A stretch of 64,000 nucleotides of DNA. It comes from Archegozetes longisetosus. Its lineage: Eukaryota > Arthropoda > Arachnida > Sarcoptiformes > Trhypochthoniidae. A program made the position numbers and the translations under genes. Under the pieces are notes generated by a model. That model made no database searches and had not been told where the DNA came from. It saw only the letters and a list, made by a program, of their open reading frames with translations. The stretch's first letter is position 1; the number at the start of each line of letters is the position of its first letter. This document shows positions 13,853-25,149 of the stretch, piece by piece. The stretch is from positions 3,861,129 to 3,925,128 of the forward strand of contig JAEMBT020000007.1 in assembly GCA_018873245.2 (NCBI GenBank), written 5' to 3'.

Positions 13853-15939
13853 TTGAACTGTATTCTCACTTTTCGAATCTGATATTTGTATTAAATGTTT
13901 GACTTATGACTACAATAATTGGTGAAACTTGAGAGCGCTTTAATCATTCTATACTTAAGTTCTCAGAGATTTAGATTCAACAATTACTTAAATAATGGCT
14001 CATTTCTTATTCAAAAGTGACTCAATGTTTTCTCTGTTATTGTCTATAACTTCGATCTGACTTACAATCAATTCTTTTTTTACACTAAATTAGAATTTTC
14101 TTATTTTTGATCAACTTTTACAGAAACATTTAAGTTGAAATTGTTTACTATGTTCTGGTCTAGTATTAAGCGTCAGCTCTCTATAACTCAATTGTATTAA
14201 TTCAAGTGAACATATGTTTGAGACATTTTTCTAATTGTTTTGCCGAATGTTATTTTTAAAACGATTAATGAACGAATGACTATTAAATACTATTAAATAT
14301 CGATCAAAATCAAAGCTAATCCAACGACAAATTTCTTTATTTTTCCTATAGCTCTACTGGACTAAGCAGTAAGTTTGCAAATATAAGTTTTGATGAATGA
14401 TCCGAGATCTCCCTTGAGTGCTTTCATTGGAGAGATCTTATGAATGAATTGCAGAACGAAGTACATAACAAAGTTAAGATTGGGTTAATCGAAATAAAAA
14501 TATAGATTTTTCAAACGTAAAATTGAAGGAAGGAAAAGCTCGGCAGTAAATACTGATCTATAGTTGAAAATGATGTACAGATGCGAAAAGAATGACAAGA
14601 GCTATACCCATAATAAGAGAAAAAGAGCTCAAATATTAACGGAAATGAATCTAGAAAATCCAGTGTTTAATCAGATGTTTTTATTCTCGTTATTTTCTAT
14701 TGACTATTAATGCCTGAGCTTTTATCTAAATCTGATAATTACCATCGAAATTTTGATTTTGCTTTGATAAGTATGAATCAGCGAACAGACCCTAAGGTTT
14801 AGGGACGAGAAAATCAGTTGTAAAATTGATTTTAACCTGTTTGGATCAAGCTGACTAGTTAAAATGCCGCTCTGCTAAACTGACACCAATCTTATTAGTA
14901 GCAAAAACTCTATTTAGTATTGACAGGGAAAACAATCAGAAATCGTAAAATGATTATTACTAATCTATTTTATTGACCGTTTTCATAAGAAAAGCAAGTT
15001 TTAAACTGTAAAAAGCTTTTCTAGTCATAGTTTTGTGTCGTTACTTTCACGTTAATATTGCTCGAAGTCTATGATCGAAAAGTTATCACTACTTCATGAC
15101 TGACATACAAATATGCTTAACGCAAATCTCAATCAGTTATCGAGTCTTGAAGCTTAGCAAATTTCTATCTTTTCGAGATTGGCATTACGTAACTTTCTGA
15201 AACAAACAGTACATTTGACAGCTTAATAAACCCCTACAGCTATGCCAACCTCCTTGTGATGCTCATTAATTTATTGTTAAATTTACTTCTAATTTGCTTT
15301 CATTACTATATTTTATAAGTCTGCTAATATGTGAACATATGGTCTGACGAAAAACATGCCATCGCAACGCATCACTTCTGGTTGCTGTCAACAATAATTA
15401 AATTTTTGGGCGTACTTCACATTCGTTTAGAAGCTTTTACTAGTAAAATGTATAAAATTCGTTAATTTCAGTCTTTAATTAACAACAAAATAAAGTTATA
15501 TTTTTCGATCAAAAGTGAAATAAAAATTTTATTATATGTCGATTTCCGATTTCTGCTCACACATTTCGAGAGCATTTCATTCAAAGCCTATATTCATTCA
15601 ACCCAAAAGATGATAAAAGCTCTGAAAAAATTGAACTTATTCGAAACTTATCAAATGTTATACATATATCATTTGTCTGTGCATTTGCTGCTACAATCAA
15701 AGCTTTAATAAAGACGGCTTTTAAGTTACTTTTACATTTATTTCTTTAATTTCTTAATTTATTATAGTGTAGTTTTTAATATATAATAAGAATTTCAAAA
15801 CTTCTAGAAAAATTTTCACAACTGACAATTCATTGAACTAAATCTAGTTAATTAACTAATTAATTATATTGAAGGTTAACATCTCTGCGATCATTCCATT
15901 GGGAAATTAAGTCCAATTTATTGATTAAAATTAATTCAA
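13853..15939. other. Intergenic, repeat copy B only
   Basis: AT-rich sequence downstream of PRPSAP containing the dispersed repeat copy at 14371-14627. No exon, RNA gene or transposase-like frame is visible. Confidence 0.5.
14371..14627 (+). repeat. Dispersed repeat, copy B
   Basis: Second copy of the 8691-8952 sequence, in direct orientation. It differs by scattered substitutions and small indels: copy A has an extra 'ttaccca' near its end, and copy B a slightly longer 5' part. The flanks of the two copies are unrelated, so this is not part of a larger recent duplication. Confidence 0.8.
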
Positions 15940-15949
15940 GTTAATTTAA

Positions 15950-17417
15950 TTAAGGATTGTATGGGTAAGAAGCTAATGAACGCATCGCTATATTGGTAGG
16001 GACTAAAGTCAGTAAGTATTACATGCTGTGGCTCGCGATTCAGCCAATCGATAGTTAGCATTGCAATTAGGAGTACAAGATCTGCCTTCATGGCCAGTTG
16101 AATAACAAAATAATTTCTGCTACTATGCTTGGATATAAAACTCTCAATATTCCTCACTAATGAGATGAGCAAGATCATTTCTTCCGCTTTTATTGCTATT
16201 AGTTTTTGAATTATCAAAATTGGATTTTCTTTTGCATGACTGCTGCACGAGATGACAACAATCGCATTGATTGCAACGATTCCGAGTATTCTTAACACAG
16301 CGCTTACAATTATAACATGGATTATAAGGCTTTCCATCTTCAGCAGTACATGAATTGCATTCGAAACAATCCTCATTATTCTTCGAAACATATTTAAGAC
16401 AATAATCACAGTAATGGCAGCCTTTAATTCAAGGTAGAAAAATTGAAGACAAGTCAATATTTGTGAATATTCGACCGGAGATTCATACCTACGATCAGAT
16501 TCTTAATTAAACTTACTATGATTTTCATAGTCCTCCATCGTATAGTCAGACATCGAAATTATGATTCGTTTTTCGTTGAAAAAGAAGAATAACACAATTG
16601 GTATCGAATGATCATCACTTGGAATCTCATTAAATTTAGTCCAAATTTCATTTATTTTGTTGAGCCATCGCTTTGATCAGTCCATCAAAGGGTGGATCCA
16701 TTATCACAAGTAGTGACTCTTACGGTGACTCTTTATGAACTTTTAAAAATTTTTCTCTGCGTTTGGCTCATCAAAGAAATGGTAATTAAATTAAACTTCA
16801 AATACTTTGTAGGCGAATAAAACTGTTTATATCTTTCATCGATGTCCAATAAAGTGCTATTAATCTTGAGCTTATTTTTTCTGTTTTCAATATATTCACG
16901 AATTGTTGGACAACCAATACTTATGACTGGTTCATAGTTATTTTTCTCAATTATTTGTCTAATTATAAACTTTTTAGTTTCATTTGAGAACAGATATTGA
17001 GCGTGAAATTTGTCATCAATTAAACTGTTTAAAATTTTTGTTGGATTTGATAGTTGTTTTCGACTTATATTAGTAATAATTTTGACTTTTATATTCAATT
17101 AATTGTTGATCACTTAATAAAGGTAATGAGCAATTAATGCGAAAACTTCGTTCACTTTCTTTAAAGTCGTTCAAATCTTTGTTATAGAAGCATTTTAATG
17201 TTTTCAAACTTTTCCCATGATTACAATCGAATTATTTTGAGTTCAGTTTAGGTTTTATCAATCGGTATAATCATTAAGTCATGTAGAAATTGCAGCCTAT
17301 ACATGATCGATATGAAGAACATGAAAAGTTATTCGACTTTAATTTACTAAAGATTATTGTTTCCAAGGGTGCATCTTTGAATATAATTAATAGTTCTGAA
17401 GAGAAGAGTTGATCCAT
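15950..17417 (-). pseudogene. ZCCHC4: Intronless, multiply disrupted copy of ZCCHC4 (rRNA N6-adenosine methyltransferase)
   Basis: Read in shifting frames on the minus strand, this follows ZCCHC4 end to end. A possible ATG at 17417 (MDQLFSSELL) leads to a damaged GRF-type finger (..FSCSSYRSCIGCNFY, where one Cys has become Tyr). Then come the methyltransferase core (HAQYLFSN, LLDIDERYKQFYSP, YHFFDE, catalytic-type DPPF at 16698-16687, and ..PSDDHSIPIVLFFFF..) and the C-terminal Cys-rich block (16421-16230: HYCDYCLKY, CFECNSC, CYNCKRC). A degraded zinc knuckle ends it. Frame breaks occur near 17090, 16785, 16670 and 16478, with in-frame stops such as TGA at 16146-16144. No introns interrupt the alignment, which suggests a retrocopy. 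The active parent gene would methylate 28S rRNA; this copy cannot encode it. Family assignment rests on remembered motifs. Confidence 0.85.
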
Positions 17418-18070
17418 CAATGTAATAGAAGTTTGAAGTTATATTAGCTCAGTAAGTGATAAAACTTTTAGTGAATTTGATTTTTATCAAGATACAGTAT
17501 AAACTTTTAGAACTTTTAGAATAAAACTTTTAGTTAGTGTTTGGTGATTGTTACGAATAAAAACAATTTAATCTATTGAAGAAACATCAAAAACTATTAT
17601 CAAAAGAAGAGCTATAAATTATATTCTAAACTAAAAGACTTTATTAAAGTGAATTTGAATCGTAACCTAAGGCGATTGCTTCTCTCAAGTATCTAAAGAT
17701 GTTGTGAACTTCCTAGTAACAAATGTGAAGCTTGAAACATTTTATCAACAGACGGCAGTAGTAATTGATCGTATATATCAATATTGGCTTATAAACTATA
17801 GGACAATGTTTAAGAATTGCGTAAACAGAGGGCAACGCTCTTTCTGTGGGAGTCGTAATGGGGCTTAACTTGACGTGACACCAGATGTCAGTGAAGCGGA
17901 CATCGAAACCAAAACAAGACCTAAATGAAATTTTATGTCAAAACCAAATGAAAAGAAGAAAAAAAATATTCCAATTAAAAATAAATGAATTTTTTAACTA
18001 ATAATATAATTAGATATATATCAAATAAATAGAACAATAAATTAATAAATCAATTGTAGTTCGAAATGAA
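17418..18070. other. Intergenic, nothing recognised
   Basis: AT-rich sequence between the ZCCHC4-like pseudogene and the small ORF at 18071. I see no coding exon, repeat or RNA structure of note. Confidence 0.4.
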
Positions 18071-18286
18071 ATGAATTCAAATTCAAATAATAATAAAGAA
18101 AAGAAAGAATTTAAGGAAAAATTCGAGACAAAGAGGACGACCACTGCGACCAAAGACAGTGAAGAGAGGACGAAAACTAGCGGACATTCTAATAGTGGTC
18201 GTGTGGCGGACGACGAGATGAGACGCGTTTATATACGGCCGCCACCCAACAGACATGTCAACGACATTCAGGTCAACAAAAGGTGA
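18071..18286 (+). CDS. Small charged ORF of unknown function (71 aa) or a terminal exon
   Basis: The frame starts at an ATG right after an overlapping start-stop (ATGAAATGA). It encodes an Asn-rich, then Lys/Glu/Arg/Thr-rich peptide ending RVYIRPPPNRHVNDIQVNKR. GC content is above the flanks and codon use looks natural, particularly in the second half. AATAAA at about 18535 could end a transcript. AAAAG|GTGACA at the stop could also be a donor, so this may be one exon of a longer gene. No domain or signal peptide is recognised. It lies 650 bases upstream of Nipped-B on the same strand. Confidence 0.35.
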   Translation: MNSNSNNNKEKKEFKEKFETKRTTTATKDSEERTKTSGHSNSGRVADDEMRRVYIRPPPNRHVNDIQVNKR

Positions 18287-18289
18287 CAT

Positions 18290-18938
18290 CGATTAACACT
18301 AAATTCAATTGAATTTCACTCATTTGTCAAATCGTTTTTATTTCTCTTTTTGTACAAAATATCAGATCATTTTTCACTCATTTTTCTATAAATTGTATAA
18401 AATATATAATTATTGATCATTATTATTATTGGAAATTAATTATTAATTAATTATAAGAATTATTATTAATAACAAATTGTAACTTAAATAATGAATTAAT
18501 TCATTATAAGATTATTGTACAAAATGAATTGAGAATAAAATTGCGTAATTTATTGATTAGAAACATCATTTGTTAGTGAACCATTTGTTGACGTGTTAGA
18601 TATGACCCATTAGTAACGTTACGTTTTAGGGGTGGAGTCAGAGATAAGCTTGAAATTCGTGACCATAGTGTTGAAAGATAGAGACAATATAGAAAATTGG
18701 CTTAACATAGGGGTGGGGGACGTCGACAAAAACATGCTTGAGATGTGACGTAATTAATGTATGGTGCCTAATGTTGTGGACGTCGCTTCAAATGACGTTC
18801 TCATCTGTCATTCACTCATTCATTCAGTTGAGCACAAAATGGACGACAGAAAGTGAATCAAAAATAATAAACAAATAAATAAACAAAACGTTGAGATAAT
18901 TAGAGAAATAGTAAATAAATAAGAGCGTTGAGAAAGGA
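18290..18938 (+). promoter_or_regulatory. Nipped-B upstream region with CRE-like sites
   Basis: The 650 bases before the Nipped-B start contain TGACGTAA near 18746 and ATGACGTT near 18792. Both resemble CRE/ATF sites, and there is a palindromic GTAACGTTAC near 18616. No clear TATA box is placed. The regulatory role is inferred from position and motif only. Confidence 0.35.
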
Positions 18939-21900
18939 ATGGATGTAAATATGAATTCGTTTGACTCTTCGACGGCGTCGTCCGTAAGCCTGGCGTGTTG
19001 CCAATCATTATGTGATTTGTTGCGAGAATTACCGCTTCCACGCGCATACAATCACTCTTCAACTCAATTGATCGCAGCCAACACATCGCACGTGACTCAA
19101 AACACAACAATCATGACGACGGCAGTGGGTTCGCAGATCGAAAACGCTTTGTTTCACGCGAAACAACAGCTGAATGACTTGTTATTTGAGCCGTCAAATA
19201 TGACACCGGAGTCCACCACAAGTCATCCATCGGTCACTCATTTGTCGCCTCTTGTCATGCATTTATCAATTAAAGGATTGTTTAATAATAATGTTAATAT
19301 CAACTCATTGAATAATAACTGTTTTGAACCCAACAGTTTGGAAACAATCGAACCTTCGATTGAAACTCATTTAGAATTCAATGAAAACTTGAAACTTATT
19401 AATGAATTGCAGAACGACTGCGACGTCAACGAAGACTGCGATGTCGTCAACAATCAATGCAATGACGATACCGATGACTACTCATCACTTGGAGATCGGG
19501 TGAAGTCCAGACAACGCATGTCGTCGTCTTCAGCAATGACCGCAAACGCAACTCCCATGACTTCAACGACAGTACAGCCGTCGGTTGCCAGTCATTCGAG
19601 ACGTCGAGACACGAATGAGATCAAAAATGAGATCAACAATGAGATCAAAAACGAGACTAAGAACGAGACTAAAAACGAGACTAAGAACGAGACTAAGAAC
19701 GAGACTAAGAACGAGACTAAGAACGAGACTAAAAACGAGACTAAAAACGAGACTAAGAACGAGACTAAGAACGAGATCAAGAATGAAATCAAGGACGAGA
19801 TTAAAGAAGATATAAGTCATTCGCAAAATAGCAGTCATTCACAACTCAATAACTCATTGATTCCTGCTTTGAAGCCAACTAAACCTTCGAAGAAGGATTT
19901 AAATAAAAGTCTCAACTCTTTTAGTGATTTGCCATCAAATAAAGACATTGTTTTACAGTTCGAATCAATTCTCAATCAAATTATGAATGACTGCGTTAAT
20001 GACAACGATTGCATGTCATTCGATTTAAGAATTGACTCGAAAAAATTGTTTTTATTAATGAATTTATCATCAAAACTAAAACACTCGAATCGAATGAAAG
20101 AATTGGAACAAAAAAGTGGTTCGAAATTGTGCTCATTTTTGTCTCTGTTAACAAATCAAATGATTTTGTGGTTCTCGAAATTCAAAGAGTCACAAAACAA
20201 TCAGAACGTGTCCGACGACTACGAGGTTCGCGAAAGCGATTGTGATGACTATTTCTGGCAATTACTGATCAACGCGTCTAAAATGGCTCTGAATATAATG
20301 ACTTCTCGGGGGATGTCTTCTCGAATTGTCTTATTTGAAGAATTGTTGGAAATAATTATAAATTTCTTATCTAATAATCTGAACGCAAAGACACACGTCA
20401 CTTCTGTCGGCACATCGAAAAGCAGTCCGAAGAAGGGACAGAAACAGTCGTTAGTGTTGTCGACCACTACTGCTACAAAGAAACACGTCACTCATTGGAC
20501 TGAAATTCTTGAGTTATTACTCGAGTTTTTGACGGCTAACAAATCACTAAATGATTCCATTGTCCTTATGATCACAAGAATTTCTATGAATTCTCTCTTT
20601 TTGAACTCTAATGAATTGCAATTAATTTCTATTCAATTATTGGAACACATTTTCAAACAGTATTTAAAACATCGAAACAGTATTTTAGAAGAATTATTGC
20701 AATCGTTTCATAGAATTCCACAAAAAAAGTCTTCAAATCAGCAGCTGATGAATTGCAATATCTTAACACGTCTTTTGATATCATTGACGACCTCACTGTT
20801 CAGCTATTCTCCAGATGTGAAGATTTCACGTGAATTAGTAACAAAGCAATTGACTGAATGTTTGCACATTATTTCGTCGTTCTTGTCGTCTTTCGTGAAA
20901 AAATGTTTATCTGCAACGACTGCAACGTCCAGTGAATGCGACCTAAAAGCTATTTTCGAACAATTAATTAATGACTTATTGAATTTATTATATTTTCCGC
21001 AATTAATTGCTTCGCAATTACTGATACAAATCATAACTAAGTTATTAATAAATAATTTAAATCCTCAGCAAAAACAAATTTCACTTCAAATAAGACTGAA
21101 TTCTATTGAGTTTTTGTCAATAATTTCGTCAAAATTCGCAAAACTTTTATCAGAGAAACAGGAGTTAATCGAAGAAACGAAGCAAACATTAGATCAATTG
21201 ATAAAAGACGAAAATTCGACAAAATTAACGGAAAATTTACTCAAATTATTGAATAAATATTTAAATTCTGAGAAACTGTTTTCAGAGAAGCTAATTTTAA
21301 GTTCGCTTTGGATTAAAGAACAAAAGATACTAGAAATGGAGGCAAAATTTTTCTCAATTCTGAACTCGAAGCAAGATGCAGCTAACGAAGACCAGAACGA
21401 CGGCGAAGAAGTCATCGATTCGACGACTGCGACGCTTTTCATCAAATACTTGGAATTGATAGAATTCGCGACAATTGGACGTCTATTCGATGCCTCGTTA
21501 TCTCACGTGACGTCTTCGCTATCGTTAACGACGAACACAACACAACGGAGTCGTGCCATGAAGTCGTTGTCGACAATATTGATGAACTGTTCACTGGAGA
21601 AGTCGACGCAATTGTTGTCGCGTTCGGATCTTCAAGTAGCGATGAGGAGTGCGCTTTTGGATGCATCCACTTCGGTAAGAGAAGCTACAATCGATTTAAT
21701 TGGACGCTTTGTATTGCAATCCAAATCAAAGGAATTGTGTGACAAATACTGCGATTTGATTGGCGAACGCATTTTGGATACCGGGGTTAGTGTCAGGAAA
21801 AGAGTTATCAAAATCTTGAGAGACATTTGTATTGAATTTCCTGATCATGAGAAGTGCGGAGAGATTTCTGTCAAAATTATTAAGAGAGTGAACGACGAGG

Positions 21901-24559
21901 GCGAAGGCATACGAAAGTTGGTTTTTGAGACCTGCAGAGAGTTGTGGTTCAGTTTGAAGTCCAACGAAAAGAATCTGAAATACAAAGTCATGTCGTTACT
22001 GCACGTCATGTCTAGCATTTTGTCCGACTCGCAGTCTTTGGATTCTTTGCAACAATTGTTCGAACAAATTATCAAAAATGAAACTTTGATTTCAACGCAA
22101 TTAATTATTGATTTTATTGTCAGTGAAATATTGTCGGAACAAGATTTGAACAACGATCTAATTAAAGACACGAAAGAGAAAAAAGTTTTGAACTTAAGTG
22201 CGGTGCAATTGATTTCAATGTTATCCTCGATTTGTCCCGAACTACTCGTGAAACACTGCGATTCTCTGCAGTCATTGTTGTCGCTGTCGTGCGATACAGT
22301 GGTCGACATTCATTTGAGAGTAAAAGTGATTTTGACTTTAGAAAAGGTTTTACCAAAACTACAAAACCCGTCGCAACAACTCATGCAGAGAATAGAGGAA
22401 GACTTGACTAAAAATATATTGCAATCTTCGGCTGTAATATTGAGTCAATCTGTTAAGTGCTTATCAGTTTTGATCAGAATTCATACGAAAAACATTAAAT
22501 TAAGTCAAGACTTGTTTGTGAAATTTAAACAAATCCTGTTTTACGAGACTATGCTTGATTACAATAGAGAATCGAAACCGAAATTGTTGCGCGCGATCTA
22601 TTCTTTGGGACTGTTTTTAAAATATTTTTCACAGCATTTTGATTTGAATTCTCGTGAATTAATTTTAGAGAAATTGCTAGAAATAATCGACAAAAGAGAC
22701 GAAGATACGGGTGATAGAAGAGAATTAATATTGAAATCGATAACAAGTTTGGGTTTTATTATAGAAAGTGATCCAAAAATATGTTTAAAACCAAAAGTCG
22801 TTGAATTATATGGAAAAATTTTGGACAGATCGGAAGAAAAAGATGACAGAAATAACTGCGTTCAGAATTGTATTCAAGTTTTGAACAACTTTCGCAATTA
22901 TTTGTCGGAAAGTATAGAAACCGATGAATTGCTGAATAAATCGATCGAGTGGTCACGTGAGTCGTTGAAGACCATGACGTCCAACGAAGAGTTTGATTCG
23001 TCGTCGACGCAGTCGCAGATCATTCAGAGGTACTTGTCAACGATTCTGGACAAGTCGTTGTCTTCGTCGCCAGCAATCCGTCGCGTGGCCTGCAATGTGA
23101 TCCACGTGATTCAATCGGGCGGTCACGTGCATCCCCTCCAACTCGTTCCGCATTTGGTTGCCATGACTGCAGACGATGATCAGCCGATTCGAACTCGTGC
23201 TGACCATGTTCTGCACGAGATCGAGAGAAAATTTCACGGATTTGTTGCGATGAAAGCACGGGCAGGCGTTCAGTTGGCGACGCAGTTGTGTCAAAGACTT
23301 AAATGTCGCGGATATCGTCTGACAGACGACAATACGGGAGACGTGACATCGCGATTGTCGACGCTGTATCAAGTGATTTGTACTAATCGTCAGTCGAGAC
23401 GCGGTTTTATTACGCAATTGTTGAGACATTTCGATATTACTTTGAATACCAGTGAAATTGAAACGAGTGACGGCATCTTCAGCACTGATGACAGACATAA
23501 CAATGACTTTGGCGACAGTGATACTTACAATGATGAAGACGATAGCGAAACAATTCAACTGATGTTTGAGATGATCTTATTCTTTCCGTTCAATGTTTGC
23601 GATGAAATTCTTTACATTTTGCAACAGTTGGAATGCATCCAAAGCGTCAATTCGACACATACGTCGCAACTGTTCACTGAACTGTTCAGATTTAACTCTG
23701 AAGAAGAATTTGAGGAGAAGTTTAATTCAGAAGAAAATAATGAATTGAATCCCGATTCGAATATTGAGTCCAATTTTGAATATATTTTAGACAATCGCCC
23801 GCTCTTAAGACAGTTGTTAAGAGCATTAAAGCGCGTCTTTTTGGTCTCATTTTTGCGCAAATTACTGAAAGAGTTTTATTTAATAAAAGACGAGAAAATA
23901 ATGGATTATTCGCCGAATGAAACTAAAGTCTGGGAAAAACCCATTCACAGGAGACAAGTATTTAACTACTTTGATTATGCTTTATGAGTTTATTAATATC
24001 TTTGTCATTATTTCACTCTTAGATCGAAACAACGAATTTGAGCGAAGTTTTATTGAAAGCGAAGCCTTCCATCAAAATAATCGACAAAAACCTGAAAACT
24101 CGAGAAGTTATTGAAGAATTCAAGCGATTTAAAAGTGTTTCATTGACTGGAAACGACTCACATATTAGTAATCAATTAATTCATCAAAAACTGTTTGTTT
24201 TGATTAAGGACAAACATAAAGACAACAGAGTGGACAATAAGATAGTAATAAATACTATAAACGAAGAAAACAATGATTTACTGAATGAGTTTGAGAGAAG
24301 GAAACTGATGGACTCGATTAAGAAGACCTCGTGTCACGTGTCACTCATTGATATTTCACTGAATACTAGTAATCCAGCTAACAATATAAATCCAGTTCAG
24401 GAAAAGTCTGCCCCCAAGAGAAAGAAATCAAAAGAAAACGAAAGGAAAGATAAGAAACAAAAAAAGAAACGTTTTGTCATTGAGTCGTCGGATGAAGAGG
24501 CGAACGACAGCGAAAACGACAGTGTTTACAGCCATTCATCAGATGACGACTTTCAATAA
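18939..24559 (+). CDS. Nipped-B: Nipped-B / NIPBL / Scc2 cohesin loader, complete
   Basis: Two exons, 18939..23957 and 24023..24559, give 1851 aa. The 65-base intron has donor CAA|GTATTT and acceptor CTCTTAG, and the phase is kept (..IHRRQ|IETTN..). The protein loads cohesin onto chromatin with Mau2 in the nucleus. The N-terminus (LCDLLRELPLPRA) resembles the Mau2-binding start of NIPBL. A long Asn/Ser-rich region carries a KNET tandem repeat (about residues 225-290). HEAT repeats follow with family hallmarks: TSVREATIDLIGRFVL, GVSVRKRVIKILRDICIEF (about residue 950), IKRVNDEGEGIRKLV, and SGGHVHPLQLVPHLVAM (about 1386). The tail is basic then acidic (about 1800-1850), as in NIPBL. The start has an upstream in-frame TAA and a good context (GGAATGG). 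It is shorter than vertebrate NIPBL because the disordered N-terminal part is reduced. Confidence 0.95.
19612..19806 (+). repeat. 12-base tandem repeat encoding (K/N)NE(T/I)K units inside Nipped-B
   Basis: About 16 units of 12 bases (AAGAACGAGACT and variants). Ten central units encode NETK, flanked by NEIK/DEIK variants. The period is a multiple of three, so copy-number change leaves the reading frame intact. Flanking units differ more than central ones, as expected of slippage-driven growth. The same property keeps several other frames open here; those are not genes. Confidence 0.9.
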
Positions 24560-25149
24560 TATTAATGTAAATTTTTTGTAAATTATTCCAACTTTTTGTA
24601 TAGAAACATTGATTCATTCAAATTTTAATACAACACATCAAATTCACTTCATTTTATTATTTAATTAATTAATTATTGTACAAAGACTTGTATTTAAGAG
24701 AAAGAAAAATAAATCCATTAAATAAATCCATAAAAAATGAGAAACCTATTAGACTCTCAAGTGATGCAATCGATAGTCAGATATGTATATGAATATTATT
24801 AATTCATATTTATAGGCAATTATTATAATGGAAGATAAAATTTAATAAATGAGAAACGGTAGGGGATATACTGGAGTTCTTATCCCCGATCACTGTGAAT
24901 TTGGTAGCAGTGCCAGTTGTAGGGGCACTGCCGCACTATTATAGTTCACGGTGGAACACTTTTGTTCAGTTATCAGCATTTTTATCAACTATTTTTAGAT
25001 AATTCATCATAAAAACAGATAATATAAAGTATTTCTCTAGAATAGGAGAATAAATAAGAAGAGAAAGTGAAAAGAATTATTAACAAGTTCTAAATCTTTA
25101 ATCTTTGAAACTAAGCCATGAGTTTATTGATTTTAAACTTTGATGTTTT
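24560..25149. other. 3' flank of Nipped-B and structured element
   Basis: AT-rich sequence with a candidate Nipped-B poly(A) signal (AATAAA, about 24707). The only GC-rich part is the structured element at 24862-24954, listed separately. Confidence 0.5.
24862..24954. ncRNA. Candidate structured RNA or hairpin element of unknown class
   Basis: Three helices are packed into 93 bases in an otherwise AT-rich spacer. Helix 1: GGGGATA (24862-24868) pairs perfectly with TATCCCC (24881-24887). Helix 2: CACTGTGAA (24891-24899) pairs with TTCACGGTG (24945-24953) with one G-U. Nested helix 3: GCAGTGCC (24907-24914) pairs perfectly with GGCACTGC (24924-24931). It is not recognisable as tRNA, U1, U2, U4, U5, U6 or another common snRNA. 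It could be a transcribed RNA or part of a mobile element, and the coding strand is unknown. Confidence 0.45.

Noticed and set aside
15936..16457. 173-codon minus-strand frame resembling a hydrophobic membrane protein
   Set aside because: It is a wrong-frame reading of the Cys-rich ZCCHC4 pseudogene region; the neighbouring frame gives the zinc-binding motifs.
19612..19806. CRISPR-like array
   Set aside because: Units are contiguous 12-base coding repeats without spacers, inside an animal gene.
19563..19838. Minus-strand repetitive (SLVL)n frame and other overlapping frames in the KNET repeat
   Set aside because: A 12-base repeat without stops keeps several frames open; only the Nipped-B frame has homology.
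23037..23558. 173-codon minus-strand frame
   Set aside because: Antisense shadow of conserved Nipped-B HEAT-repeat sequence.
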